A DNA stretch of 64,000 nucleotides from Flavobacterium tegetincola DSM 22377 (GTDB lineage: Bacteria; Bacteroidota; Bacteroidia; Flavobacteriales; Flavobacteriaceae), in assembly GCF_000425485.1 (NCBI RefSeq), contig NZ_AUDN01000022.1, positions 1-64,000 on the forward strand. The letters run 5' to 3'. Under the pieces are notes generated by a model. It did no database searches. It worked only from the letters and a program-made list of their open reading frames with translations, and was not told the DNA's origin. Every line of letters starts with the position of its first letter. Positions within the stretch are counted from its first letter, which is position 1. Of the stretch, positions 37,088 through 44,851 are shown piece by piece. Position numbers and translations under genes: made by a program.

Positions 37088-38074
37088 TTAGAACCTATAC
37101 GTCAGTCCAACGCCTAACATTTGTTTGAGCTGAATTTTTGGGCCAACAGTTACTTGTTCGCCATCAATTTCTTCTTTTGCCTTAATGTCGTCATCGTAGA
37201 TAAGGTGTGTGTTTATAGTGGCTCGAACGTGCTTATTGACAATAAATTCCCATTGCATCTGCCAGTCCACGTCTACATTTCCGAAGTTATTGATGTAATC
37301 GCTGTATAAACTCAGACGGTTGTCCAACTTTATATTCGTAAAAATTTCCTTTTTATAACCGGTCATGACTAAAATACCCAGTTCAGTACGGGACTTTTTT
37401 CCTTCTCGAATCAATTCTTCAGTTATTGGATCATAAATGGCTTTGGTTACTCCAAAAGCACCTTGATTGGCCAAACGCTGGTTTAAAACCAAAGTATTTT
37501 TCATTGTAACGGGTGAAAAATACAATTGCATCGTCTTTTGCTTATCATTGTATTCAGCTCCAGCTCCTAGAAAAGTATAAGCAGGTGCAAACATTTCCGA
37601 GATTGAAATTTCTGTATTTGGATAGGAATAACCGTCTGTAAGTTGCGTACGGAAATTAAATTTAGCACTGTGGTACCAGTTGGAAGTGGTGTCTTTTCGG
37701 TAGCCAAAGGTAGAGTTAAATTGAAGTGCATCGTCCGTTTTACGCAATTCCACGCCGTCTTGTTTGCTGATTCCGTAGCGCACGACCAATTCATTCAACC
37801 ACTTTTGATTTTTTACTTCATAATTTCTGGTAAATGTTCCTTTTAACAATCCAGAAATGGAGCTGTTTCCTCCCGCATTCCAGTTGACAAAGGCAATTTC
37901 GCTCAGATCAAAACCCACAATATTTTCCTTTTTCCAAGGAGAGGGGACTACTTTTACCGAGTCTAATTTTTTGACTGTCTCCACTCGTTTTGTGGTGATC
38001 GTATCGCCCGTTTGTGCAAAACTGTTCAAAGAAAATAAGAAAAATAACCCGAAGGCTACTGGTAAAAATCGCAT
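37088..38074 (-). CDS. DUF3078 domain-containing outer-membrane protein
   Basis: A 328-residue protein with a signal peptide ending NSFAQ (residue 21). The body is a predicted barrel with the DUF3078 pattern (SEIAFVNWNAGGNSSISGLL, GTFTRNYEVKNQKWLNELVVRYG, SISEMFAPAYTFLGAGAEY) and C-terminal GVGLTYRF, a typical outer-membrane end. The function of DUF3078 is unknown. It starts 46 bases after dxs on the same strand and is probably co-transcribed with it. Confidence 0.85.
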   Translation of the reverse strand: MRFLPVAFGLFFLFSLNSFAQTGDTITTKRVETVKKLDSVKVVPSPWKKENIVGFDLSEIAFVNWNAGGNSSISGLLKGTFTRNYEVKNQKWLNELVVRYGISKQDGVELRKTDDALQFNSTFGYRKDTTSNWYHSAKFNFRTQLTDGYSYPNTEISISEMFAPAYTFLGAGAEYNDKQKTMQLYFSPVTMKNTLVLNQRLANQGAFGVTKAIYDPITEELIREGKKSRTELGILVMTGYKKEIFTNIKLDNRLSLYSDYINNFGNVDVDWQMQWEFIVNKHVRATINTHLIYDDDIKAKEEIDGEQVTVGPKIQLKQMLGVGLTYRF

Positions 38075-38120
38075 AGTACTAAATTTAGGTCAGAAAAATA
38101 AGGTGCAAAAGTCGGTAATT

Positions 38121-39902
38121 TTAAAGGCTTTCAAAAATTATTTGCAAACTATTCGCATCTATTTTACAAATGCGTTGCAACTCATCTACTGTTCCATGTT
38201 CTATAAAAAAGTCGGGAACACCTAAAATATGAAGCGGGTTACTGTACTGGTTGTCTGCTGCAAATTCTGCAATTCCTCCACCAAAACCTCCTTTTACGGT
38301 ACCTTCTTCAACGGTAATAATTGTGGAATATTGTTTGAAAATGTTGTGAAGCAAATTTTCATCCATCGGCTTAACCCAAGGAAAATGATAATGCGAAAAT
38401 GACGCTGCGTTTAAAGTTGTTTCTAATGCAGTGGTCACATTATTCCCTATAGTTCCCGTAGAAATTATAGCAAAGGAAGTTCCTTTTTTTAATTGAATTC
38501 CAATTCCAATATTTATTTTTTCATAAGTTCCTAAATGCTTTTTTTGCCAATCTACCGTAATGCCTCGACCTCTTGGATACCGAATGGCAATGGGTTGCGA
38601 CAAGTTCAATTGAGCGGTGTAAAGTATGTTTTGCAACTCCACTTCGGTTCTCGGTGCATAAATCAGGATGTTTGGAATGCACCTCAAATAAGCCAAATCA
38701 AATACTCCGTGGTGGGTTGCCCCATCTTCTCCCACTAAACCGGCACGGTCCAAACAGAAAATTACGGGTAAGTTTTGCAGCGCCACATCGTGAATAATTT
38801 GGTCGTAAGCGCGTTGCATAAACGACGAATAGATGTTACAATACACGATCATTCCTTGCGTGGCCATTCCTGCCGAAAGTGTGACCGCATGTTGTTCGGC
38901 AATTCCAACGTCAAAAGCCCTTTTTGGAAATTCGTCCATCATGAACTTCAAGGAACTTCCTGAAGGCATTGCAGGCGTAATTCCAATAATTTTATCGTTT
39001 TTGCGAGCCAAATCCAAAAGGGTCAACCCAAATACATCCTGAAATTTTGGAGGCAGATGCGTTTCTAATTTAGGAAGGACTTCGCCAGTATGTTTGTCAA
39101 ATTTGCCTGGAGCGTGGTATTTTACTTGATCGGCTTCTGCTTGACTGAGTCCTTTTCCTTTTGTGGTAATAAGGTGCAGGAACTTAGGACCCGATTTGCG
39201 TTTTAAACGTTTTAATTCTTTGATTATCGCAAAAACATCGTGTCCGTCAGTAGGACCTGAATAGTCAAAATTAAGCGACTTCATCATGTTGTTTTGCTTT
39301 GGGTTTTTTCCGGATTTGACTGCAGTCAGGTAACTCTTCAAAGCACCAACACTTGGATCAATACCAATAGCGTTGTCGTTTAATATGACCAATAAATTAG
39401 CATCGGTAGTTCCGGCGTGGTTCAATCCTTCAAATGCCATTCCGGAAGCAATGGAAGCGTCACCAATTACTGCAATGTGGTTTCTATTTAAATCGCCGTT
39501 CAATTGCGAAGCCAATGCCATTCCCAAAGCCGCCGAAATGGACGTGGAGGAGTGGCCTACGCCAAAAGTATCAAACGGACTTTCACTTCTTTTTGGAAAA
39601 CCCGAAATCCCACCCAGTTGCCTGTTGGTGTCAAACTGATTTTTCCTTCCGGTCAGAATTTTATGGCCATACGCTTGATGACCTACATCCCAAACCAGTA
39701 CATCTTCGGGTGTATTGAATACATAATGCAAGGCGATGGTCAATTCCACCACACCCAAACTGGCACCCAAATGTCCTTCCTTTACCGAAACAATATCAAT
39801 AATAAAGTCTCGCAATTCTTGGGCAAGTTGCGGTAATGCTGTTTCAGAAAGTTGGCGTAAATCAGCAGGAGAATCAATGTTGGAAAGTAGCGTAGGTTTC
39901 AT
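38121..39902 (-). CDS. dxs: 1-deoxy-D-xylulose-5-phosphate synthase
   Basis: The first enzyme of the MEP isoprenoid pathway; a thiamine-diphosphate enzyme joining pyruvate and glyceraldehyde 3-phosphate. From ATG 39902 the protein has 593 residues. It shows HQAYGHKILTGR, the ThDP/Mg motif GDASIASGMAFEGLNHAG ... LNDN, and the transketolase central part (DVGIAEQHAVTLSAGMA, DRAGLVGEDGATHHG). An upstream in-frame ATG at 39962 would add 20 residues and run across its own -7 box and into tadA, so 39902 is preferred. It is divergent from tadA with only 49 bases between starts. Confidence 0.95.
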   Translation of the reverse strand: MKPTLLSNIDSPADLRQLSETALPQLAQELRDFIIDIVSVKEGHLGASLGVVELTIALHYVFNTPEDVLVWDVGHQAYGHKILTGRKNQFDTNRQLGGISGFPKRSESPFDTFGVGHSSTSISAALGMALASQLNGDLNRNHIAVIGDASIASGMAFEGLNHAGTTDANLLVILNDNAIGIDPSVGALKSYLTAVKSGKNPKQNNMMKSLNFDYSGPTDGHDVFAIIKELKRLKRKSGPKFLHLITTKGKGLSQAEADQVKYHAPGKFDKHTGEVLPKLETHLPPKFQDVFGLTLLDLARKNDKIIGITPAMPSGSSLKFMMDEFPKRAFDVGIAEQHAVTLSAGMATQGMIVYCNIYSSFMQRAYDQIIHDVALQNLPVIFCLDRAGLVGEDGATHHGVFDLAYLRCIPNILIYAPRTEVELQNILYTAQLNLSQPIAIRYPRGRGITVDWQKKHLGTYEKINIGIGIQLKKGTSFAIISTGTIGNNVTTALETTLNAASFSHYHFPWVKPMDENLLHNIFKQYSTIITVEEGTVKGGFGGGIAEFAADNQYSNPLHILGVPDFFIEHGTVDELQRICKIDANSLQIIFESL

Positions 39903-39917
39903 AGTTGGAATAAAAGT

Positions 39918-39925
39918 CAAATTTA
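39918..39925 (-). promoter_or_regulatory. -7 box of dxs
   Basis: TAAATTTG on the reverse strand, 15 bases before the dxs ATG. It lies 13 bases from the facing tadA box, so the two promoters overlap. Confidence 0.55.
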
Positions 39926-39938
39926 CAATATTGTTTTC

Positions 39939-39946
39939 TATTTTTG
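39939..39946 (+). promoter_or_regulatory. -7 box of tadA, almost touching the start codon
   Basis: TATTTTTG followed by CCGTT and the tadA ATG at 39952. With only five bases between box and ATG, the mRNA would be leaderless or nearly so. Confidence 0.5.
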
Positions 39947-39951
39947 CCGTT

Positions 39952-40395
39952 ATGGAAAACATCTTCGACGACGCTTACTTTATGAAACGCGCTTTGCAAG
40001 AAGCTGAAATGGCTTTTGAACGTGGTGAAATTCCCGTCGGTGCTTTAATTGTAATCAACGATACGATCATTGCCCGAACCCATAATTTAACGGAATTACT
40101 GAACGACGTTACCGCTCATGCCGAAATGCAGGCCATAACTTCTGCAGCCAACGCTTTGGGTGGAAAGTATCTTAAAAATTGCACCTTGTACGTTACATTG
40201 GAACCGTGTCAAATGTGTGCTGGAGCTTTATATTGGAGTCAAATTACTAAAATTGTTTTTGGTGCTTCCGATGAAAAGCGCGGGTATCGAGCGATGGGAA
40301 CGCAATTGCATCCCAAGACGGTTGTGGTTTCTGGCGTTTTAGCAGAAGATTCAAAGGAATTGATGCAACGGTTTTTTGAAGGGAAGAGGAAGTAG
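39952..40395 (+). CDS. tadA: tRNA-specific adenosine deaminase
   Basis: A 147-residue zinc deaminase that converts the wobble adenosine of tRNA-Arg(ACG) to inosine. It has the HAE motif (TAHAEMQAI) and PCxxC (LEPCQMCAGALYW). The ORF is open to 39736, but that part is antisense to dxs; ATG 39952 gives the family N-terminus (MENIFDDAYFMKRALQEAEM). It is divergent from dxs and stands alone. Confidence 0.94.
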   Translation: MENIFDDAYFMKRALQEAEMAFERGEIPVGALIVINDTIIARTHNLTELLNDVTAHAEMQAITSAANALGGKYLKNCTLYVTLEPCQMCAGALYWSQITKIVFGASDEKRGYRAMGTQLHPKTVVVSGVLAEDSKELMQRFFEGKRK

Positions 40396-40703
40396 GTTGC
40401 GGTTGTTTATGGTCGGTTTACAGTTGAAAGGTACGAATGTGGATGCTAGGGAGTGAGAAAATTGGTAGTGCATTTAAGTAGGGTGTCTGTTCAGTAAATA
40501 GTTTTGCAAATAACTTTTGACATTGTGCATTGCAATTGTAACTTTGGCGCTGTGAAATAGGAATCGTCAATGAGAACTTCAACTTTAGGGTAGTTTTTAG
40601 GATGAACAAGCATTGCGTTTGCTCTAATTAAAAGGGCTTTTTTCAGTGGGAATTGTGTTTTGAATTTTAAAGTAGAGACGCGCTTTTCCAAAACCTAAAT
40701 CCC
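40396..40703. other. Non-coding stretch between tadA and EamA gene
   Basis: No supported gene. The reverse strand has an open stretch (about 40491-40691) whose translation (KALLIRANAMLVHPKNYPKV ...) looks coding-like but matches no family I know. It could be a relic. Confidence 0.35.
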
Positions 40704-40711
40704 TATTTTTG
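40704..40711 (+). promoter_or_regulatory. -7 box of the second EamA gene
   Basis: TATTTTTG followed by CCCC, 17 bases before the ATG at 40729; same word as upstream of mutY and tadA. Confidence 0.5.
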
Positions 40712-40728
40712 CCCCAAATTATAAAACG

Positions 40729-41574
40729 ATGTTGTATTTATTACTAGGAATCATTTGCAGCGTTTCGGTGGGTGTTATTTTTAAAATCAGTCGCCGGTAC
40801 GATACTAATAATGTGCAAATTGTGTGGTTCAATTATTTGTTTGCATTGGTCTTTTCTGCGGTTGCATTTAAACCAAATCTGACTGCCATGGACACCTCTG
40901 CTCCATTTTTAGTGTATGCTGCTTTGGGTGTTTTACTTCCCGTAGTCTTTCTATTTCTGATTTCTTCTATTGCAAATATCGGAATTGTAAAAACAGATGC
41001 GGCCCAACGGTTGTCGCTTTTTATTCCTATTCTAGCAGCATGGATGCTGTTTAATGAAACCTTTAGTACGCAAAAAATAGTAGCATTGGTAGTAGGATTC
41101 GCTGCTTTGTTCTTTATATTGATAAAGCCGAGTGCTTCCAAGAGTTCCAATTTAAAGTATCCTTTTTTGGTTTTTATTGGTTTTGGAATTATAGATATTT
41201 TGTTCAAAAAAATAGCCGTTTACACCGCAGTACCGTATACAACTTCATTATTCTTTGTGTTTGCAATTGCTTTTTTAGTAACAACAATAGCGGTTTTTTA
41301 TGGAAAGAGTAAAAAAATGCAAACCTATCACCCAAGAAACGTATTGTTCGGCTTTCTAGTCGGGTTGTTCAACTTTGGTAATATTTTGTTTTACCTCAAA
41401 GCGCACAAGGCTTTTGCAGCGACGCCTTCCACTGTCTTCGCGGGAATGAATATGGGTGTTATTATTTTAGGGAGTTTGGTTGGCGTCCTGGCATTTAAAG
41501 AATCGCTTACTAAACTGAACTATGCGGGATTGCTTCTAGCGCTAGTGTCGATTGTGTTGCTGGTTTTAGTTTAA
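40729..41574 (+). CDS. EamA/DMT-family membrane transporter
   Basis: A 281-residue protein with about ten membrane helices in two EamA repeats (first from residue 1 with SVSVGVIFKISRRYD, second from about 145). It lacks the WGSSF start of the other EamA protein in the window and belongs to a different subgroup, with conserved KTDAAQRLSLFIPILAAWMLFNE. Substrate unknown. It is convergent with a lipoprotein gene. Confidence 0.8.
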   Translation: MLYLLLGIICSVSVGVIFKISRRYDTNNVQIVWFNYLFALVFSAVAFKPNLTAMDTSAPFLVYAALGVLLPVVFLFLISSIANIGIVKTDAAQRLSLFIPILAAWMLFNETFSTQKIVALVVGFAALFFILIKPSASKSSNLKYPFLVFIGFGIIDILFKKIAVYTAVPYTTSLFFVFAIAFLVTTIAVFYGKSKKMQTYHPRNVLFGFLVGLFNFGNILFYLKAHKAFAATPSTVFAGMNMGVIILGSLVGVLAFKESLTKLNYAGLLLALVSIVLLVLV

Positions 41575-41608
41575 GGATTAAAGTTGTGCAATTATAAACT
41601 GCGATGCA

Positions 41609-42118
41609 CTAAAATATCCATTTAAAAACCTTTTGTCCTTCGACAATTTCAGGAATTTCAATTGTAATCGATTCGTTGGTTTTGGTGATCGTGCCTTTGG
41701 TAATGCTGTAATATCCTGCTTTTCCTTTGCAGTAGCAAAAGACACCAAATAAGGCTTTTGTGTTTTCTAGTTCTTTGCCTGTGAGCACGCCTGTTTTAAA
41801 ATCGGAAGGAAGTTCGAATACTATTTCCTCATGGTAACCGCCGTCAACATATTGCTGGTCTACGTTTTCGGACATTTTAAAGCGGTACACCGTTGTTCCT
41901 TCATTGGATTCGATGTTGTAGTACGGTTTAGAAGTAGGAATGTCCATTACAATGGAAAGCATCTTGTTTTCAAGAACCTCAGAAGTACATGTAGCATCAG
42001 CTGGACAATTATTCATAGTAGTTTCAGTATTTTTTTCTGCAAGCTCGACAGTCGTTTTTTTGCATTTACAACCCATTGCAACAGCAACGGTAACAAGTAA
42101 AAAGAATATTTTTTTCAT
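41609..42118 (-). CDS. Hypothetical lipoprotein, 169 residues
   Basis: MKKIFFLLVTVAVAMGCKCKK is a lipoprotein signal (lipobox AMGC, Cys17). The mature part holds six further cysteines (CKC near the anchor, MNNCPADATCTSE, GVFCYCKGKAGYY). The rest is beta-rich (IVMDIPTSKPYYNIESNEGTTVYRF). No family recognised. It is upstream of pth's 3' end on the same strand but separated by a tandem repeat, so it is probably its own unit. Confidence 0.72.
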   Translation of the reverse strand: MKKIFFLLVTVAVAMGCKCKKTTVELAEKNTETTMNNCPADATCTSEVLENKMLSIVMDIPTSKPYYNIESNEGTTVYRFKMSENVDQQYVDGGYHEEIVFELPSDFKTGVLTGKELENTKALFGVFCYCKGKAGYYSITKGTITKTNESITIEIPEIVEGQKVFKWIF

Positions 42119-42223
42119 ACTATATATTTTTAATAGTGCGTTTGTTATAATTCAAAATGGTACTTCCATCTCTCAACTGCCAAATCCCAACTTCCATCTC
42201 CCAACCACAAACTTCCAACCAAC

Positions 42224-42265
42224 CTACAACCTACAACCTACAACCTACAACCCACAACTTACAAC
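42224..42265. repeat. Six tandem 7-mers (CTACAAC) in a pyrimidine/A tract
   Basis: Four perfect CTACAAC units followed by CCACAAC and TTACAAC. They are embedded in a C/A/T-rich region (42160-42280) with repeated CTTCCAWCYYCCAAC words. Slippage-prone simple repeat between two reverse-strand genes. Confidence 0.8.
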
Positions 42266-42272
42266 CCAAAAA

Positions 42273-42893
42273 TCACTTCCCATTAAACCCCGTCATGGTA
42301 TGTTCCAAACCAGCGGTTCCGAAGGATCGGATGATTTCGGTGGCAAGATCTAAGCGTTCGGGTAGGTTGGCTTTTTCGGTTTCGTCCCAATTGCCTAGGA
42401 CGTAATCCACTTGTTGTCCTTTTTTAAATTCGTCGCTGATGCCAAAACGAAACCGCGGATACGCCGTAGTATTGAGCATCAATTGCGTGTTTTTAAGTCC
42501 GTTGTGTCCGCCGTCGCTACCTTTGGTGCGAATGCGAATCGTGCCAAAAGGCAAATTCAAGTCGTCTGTAATGACTAAGATATTTTCCACGGGAATGTTT
42601 TCTTTGTCCATCCAGTATTTGATGGCTTTCCCCGAAAGATTCATGTAGGTATTGGGTTTTAACAGCAGCATTGTTCTGCCTTTGAACTTGTATTCGGCAA
42701 GCGCACCTAATTTTACGGTCTGAAAATCAAGTCCTTCTTTGCGTGCCAAGTGATCTAAAATCTTGAATCCAATATTGTGTCGCGTATTGACATATTCAGC
42801 ACCAATGTTGCCCAAACCAACAATTAAAAATTTCTTCATTGAATCTGTAGGTATTGTTTTTTGTGTTGTAAATAATTGTGTAAACCAGTTCAT
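42273..42893 (-). CDS. pth: Peptidyl-tRNA hydrolase
   Basis: Releases tRNA from stalled peptidyl-tRNA. The core begins KKFLIVGLGNIGAEYVNTRHNIG (with catalytic His), then KPNTYMNLSGKAI, ITDDLNLPFGTIRIRTKGSDGGHNGL, the Pth signatures. The ATG at 42893 adds an 18-residue N-terminal lead (MNWFTQLFTTQ ...) before the usual start; such leads occur in flavobacterial Pth. ATG 42839 would give the classical protein. The frame reaches 42908 only through TTG. Confidence 0.94.
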   Translation of the reverse strand: MNWFTQLFTTQKTIPTDSMKKFLIVGLGNIGAEYVNTRHNIGFKILDHLARKEGLDFQTVKLGALAEYKFKGRTMLLLKPNTYMNLSGKAIKYWMDKENIPVENILVITDDLNLPFGTIRIRTKGSDGGHNGLKNTQLMLNTTAYPRFRFGISDEFKKGQQVDYVLGNWDETEKANLPERLDLATEIIRSFGTAGLEHTMTGFNGK

Positions 42894-42961
42894 GGTGTAA
42901 AAATACAAATTTCAATGGCAATATCATCCTCCGCCTTCCAACATCCCTCTCCCAACATTCC

Positions 42962-42989
42962 AAAAAAAATCCCGAGACGTGCTCAGGAT
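42962..42989 (-). terminator. Terminator of the C1q-like gene
   Basis: On the reverse strand ATCCTGAG pairs with CTCGGGAT (one G-U) and is followed by seven T; similar in sequence to the terminator after tRNA-Asn. Confidence 0.7.
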
Positions 42990-43013
42990 GTTTTTACTGT
43001 AAAAGATTTTTTT

Positions 43014-43712
43014 TTAATTTGAAATCTTTTTTATTACAAATTCAGTTCTACTGCTTCCTAAAAGACTTAATGATAAAAGTCCTCCTTTATCGAATCCGAA
43101 AGAAATTTTATCTCCTTGGTTAAGTTCATATATAGAGTTAATCTCGGAGGCGCTAATAGTAACATTTGCAACTAATAAATTTACACCTGAAAATGGCTTT
43201 TCATCTAATGTACTGGTATTGCCAGCAACTGTCCTAAGTATTCCTATACTTGGCAGATTTGATAGTAGATTTGCTTGAACTCCTGTGCCAAATCTAAAAT
43301 AAAAGTAAATCTCATAAATCCCCGTGGATGGAACGGTATATTGCCCCGTGGCAAGATCAAAATTAGTAGTAAGGTTTATACTTTCCGTGCTAGAGTTAAA
43401 ATCAATTTTTTTAAAATCGCTACCAAGAATATTGATATTGAGCAAACTTAAGCCATCATTTAATTTTGCTTTCGCAATCGTCGTATTTGTTGCAGATGCG
43501 AAATTCCCATTCACCTTTTGAACCTCTTTCGAGGTCGGATCAACAACTAAGTAATCATACGTGGTTGCAACAGCAGCAGCATCAACCGTTCTAATTTTGA
43601 CATTTCCATCAACGTCCAATGTAGCCGATGGACTCGTAGTATTAATTCCTACATTTTGTGCATTAACTGCAAAAAAGCAAAGTACACATGCTAAAGTAAA
43701 ATATTTTTTCAT
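43014..43712 (-). CDS. Secreted protein with C1q/TNF-like C-terminal domain
   Basis: A 232-residue protein with signal peptide MKKYFTLACVLCFFAVNAQ, then NVGINTTSPSATLDVDGNVKIR, the collar motif of flavobacterial surface proteins that precedes fibre-like domains. The C-terminal half (SINLTTNFDLATGQYTVPSTGIYEIYFYFRFG ... VIKKI) has the jelly-roll pattern of C1q-like domains. There is no T9SS sorting tail. Role unknown, presumably envelope or extracellular. Transcribed alone behind a TAACTTTG box. Confidence 0.75.
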   Translation of the reverse strand: MKKYFTLACVLCFFAVNAQNVGINTTSPSATLDVDGNVKIRTVDAAAVATTYDYLVVDPTSKEVQKVNGNFASATNTTIAKAKLNDGLSLLNINILGSDFKKIDFNSSTESINLTTNFDLATGQYTVPSTGIYEIYFYFRFGTGVQANLLSNLPSIGILRTVAGNTSTLDEKPFSGVNLLVANVTISASEINSIYELNQGDKISFGFDKGGLLSLSLLGSSRTEFVIKKISN

Positions 43713-43745
43713 AGTGTGTAATTGTTAGTTAATTCGACTTAAACA

Positions 43746-43753
43746 CAAAGTTA
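43746..43753 (-). promoter_or_regulatory. -7 box of the C1q-like gene
   Basis: TAACTTTG on the reverse strand (TAnnTTTG match), 33 bases before the ATG. Confidence 0.45.
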
Positions 43754-44851
43754 TGGTATTTTTTCCGCTCTAATGATAAGAATAAATTATTATTTATGTT
43801 TAAATTGGCAAATGTTAATTATTGCTAATGTTAATTTTTTTACTCCATTTTACATCATTATTTGTAAATTTGTTAATAACGATATTCTAATTATATAATT
43901 TTTTGTATAAATGTTAAAACACGTAATTATATCTAAAAGTGCATCGTGTTATATTTATGTAAATTGAATTTAAATTTGTTATCTGTTTTTTATTTAAATA
44001 GTTAGCTACAGTTCGGTTCTTTGCTTATATAGCGTACTATTACAAAATTAACATTTTAACTCTAGTATTTGAAAGTGTTGCTTTTACTTTTGCAATGCTA
44101 GAGATGTGCATTGTTATTTAAAGCTACCTGCTGTTTGCTGGCCTGTTGCTTTGTTTGTATTTGGAAAATGAGGTGTTCTTGGGAGGACTTCTCTACATTC
44201 AATTGTTTTTTGCGAAATCATACATAATTTTGGCAAATACATACATGATTATGGCATCGGCAACTATAATTGTGTGACAATTATAGTTGTTTGTGGCATG
44301 AATAACTATAATTATGGCACATTCATCTATTATTGTCACGTCTACCACTATAATTTTGGCATAATCATCTTTATTTCTTCCAAAGCAATGTTTGCGCTAG
44401 TGTACTTTGAATAGGAGAAGGTCGTCTGTGCGAAACCAATTCGGGTACGGCTGTGCGTCGGTGTCCAGCAGGTCAGAAGCGAAGCAGTCTAAAGGTCTAG
44501 CAGCGCCACGGAAATTGCCATGTGCCACGACGGTACAATTATTTAACATAAATACTACACTACTTTGTTAAAAATATCTAAAATTCTTCTATTTTTGTTG
44601 TTCGCAAACTTTGGAAGTCAGCACGTTGATGGAAGTTTAGGGAATGCAGCCGTATTGCTTTTTATTCCTTGCCGCAGAAACGGAAGTCGTTTACTGCTTA
44701 CCACTGAAAATCCAGCGCTCTTGATTTTTCTATGGAAAAACAATGCTGCTAGAAAAACCGCTTTTGCACTAAAAATTAGATACAGATAGAATAATGCTCC
44801 CTTGATTGGTGGTTCAAAAAACCAATGATAGAGTAAATAAAACAAATTGAT
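43754..44851. other. 1.1-kb non-coding region upstream of the giant adhesin
   Basis: No convincing gene. It holds very AT-rich DNA (43754-44100), a 21-bp periodic repeat (44215-44361), a markedly GC-richer segment (about 44399-44535), and an open frame at 44565-44789 beginning with TTG that I do not accept as a gene. A short inverted repeat ATTGGT/ACCAAT lies just before the adhesin start. Confidence 0.6.
44215..44361. repeat. Seven degenerate units of about 21 bp, consensus ACTATAATTnTGGCA
   Basis: Units end (TGGCA or variant) at 44235, 44256, 44279, 44298, 44319, 44338 and 44361, spacings 21, 23, 19, 21, 19 and 23, mean 21. One unit contains the palindrome CAACTATAATTGT-GTG-ACAATTATAGTTG. 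The units are degenerate and contiguous, so this is not a CRISPR. Confidence 0.75.

Noticed and set aside
37857..38225. 122-residue forward open frame between DUF3078 and dxs genes
   Set aside because: Shadow of two well-supported reverse-strand genes; no family features.
39736..39951. N-terminal extension of tadA
   Set aside because: Antisense to dxs; the deaminase family begins at the ATG at 39952.
44215..44361. Possible CRISPR array
   Set aside because: Units are contiguous, degenerate and only about 21 bp, with no unique spacers and no cas genes nearby.
44565..44789. 74-residue open frame upstream of the adhesin
   Set aside because: Starts with TTG, has no family resemblance, and the region shows no promoter box; more likely chance or a relic.
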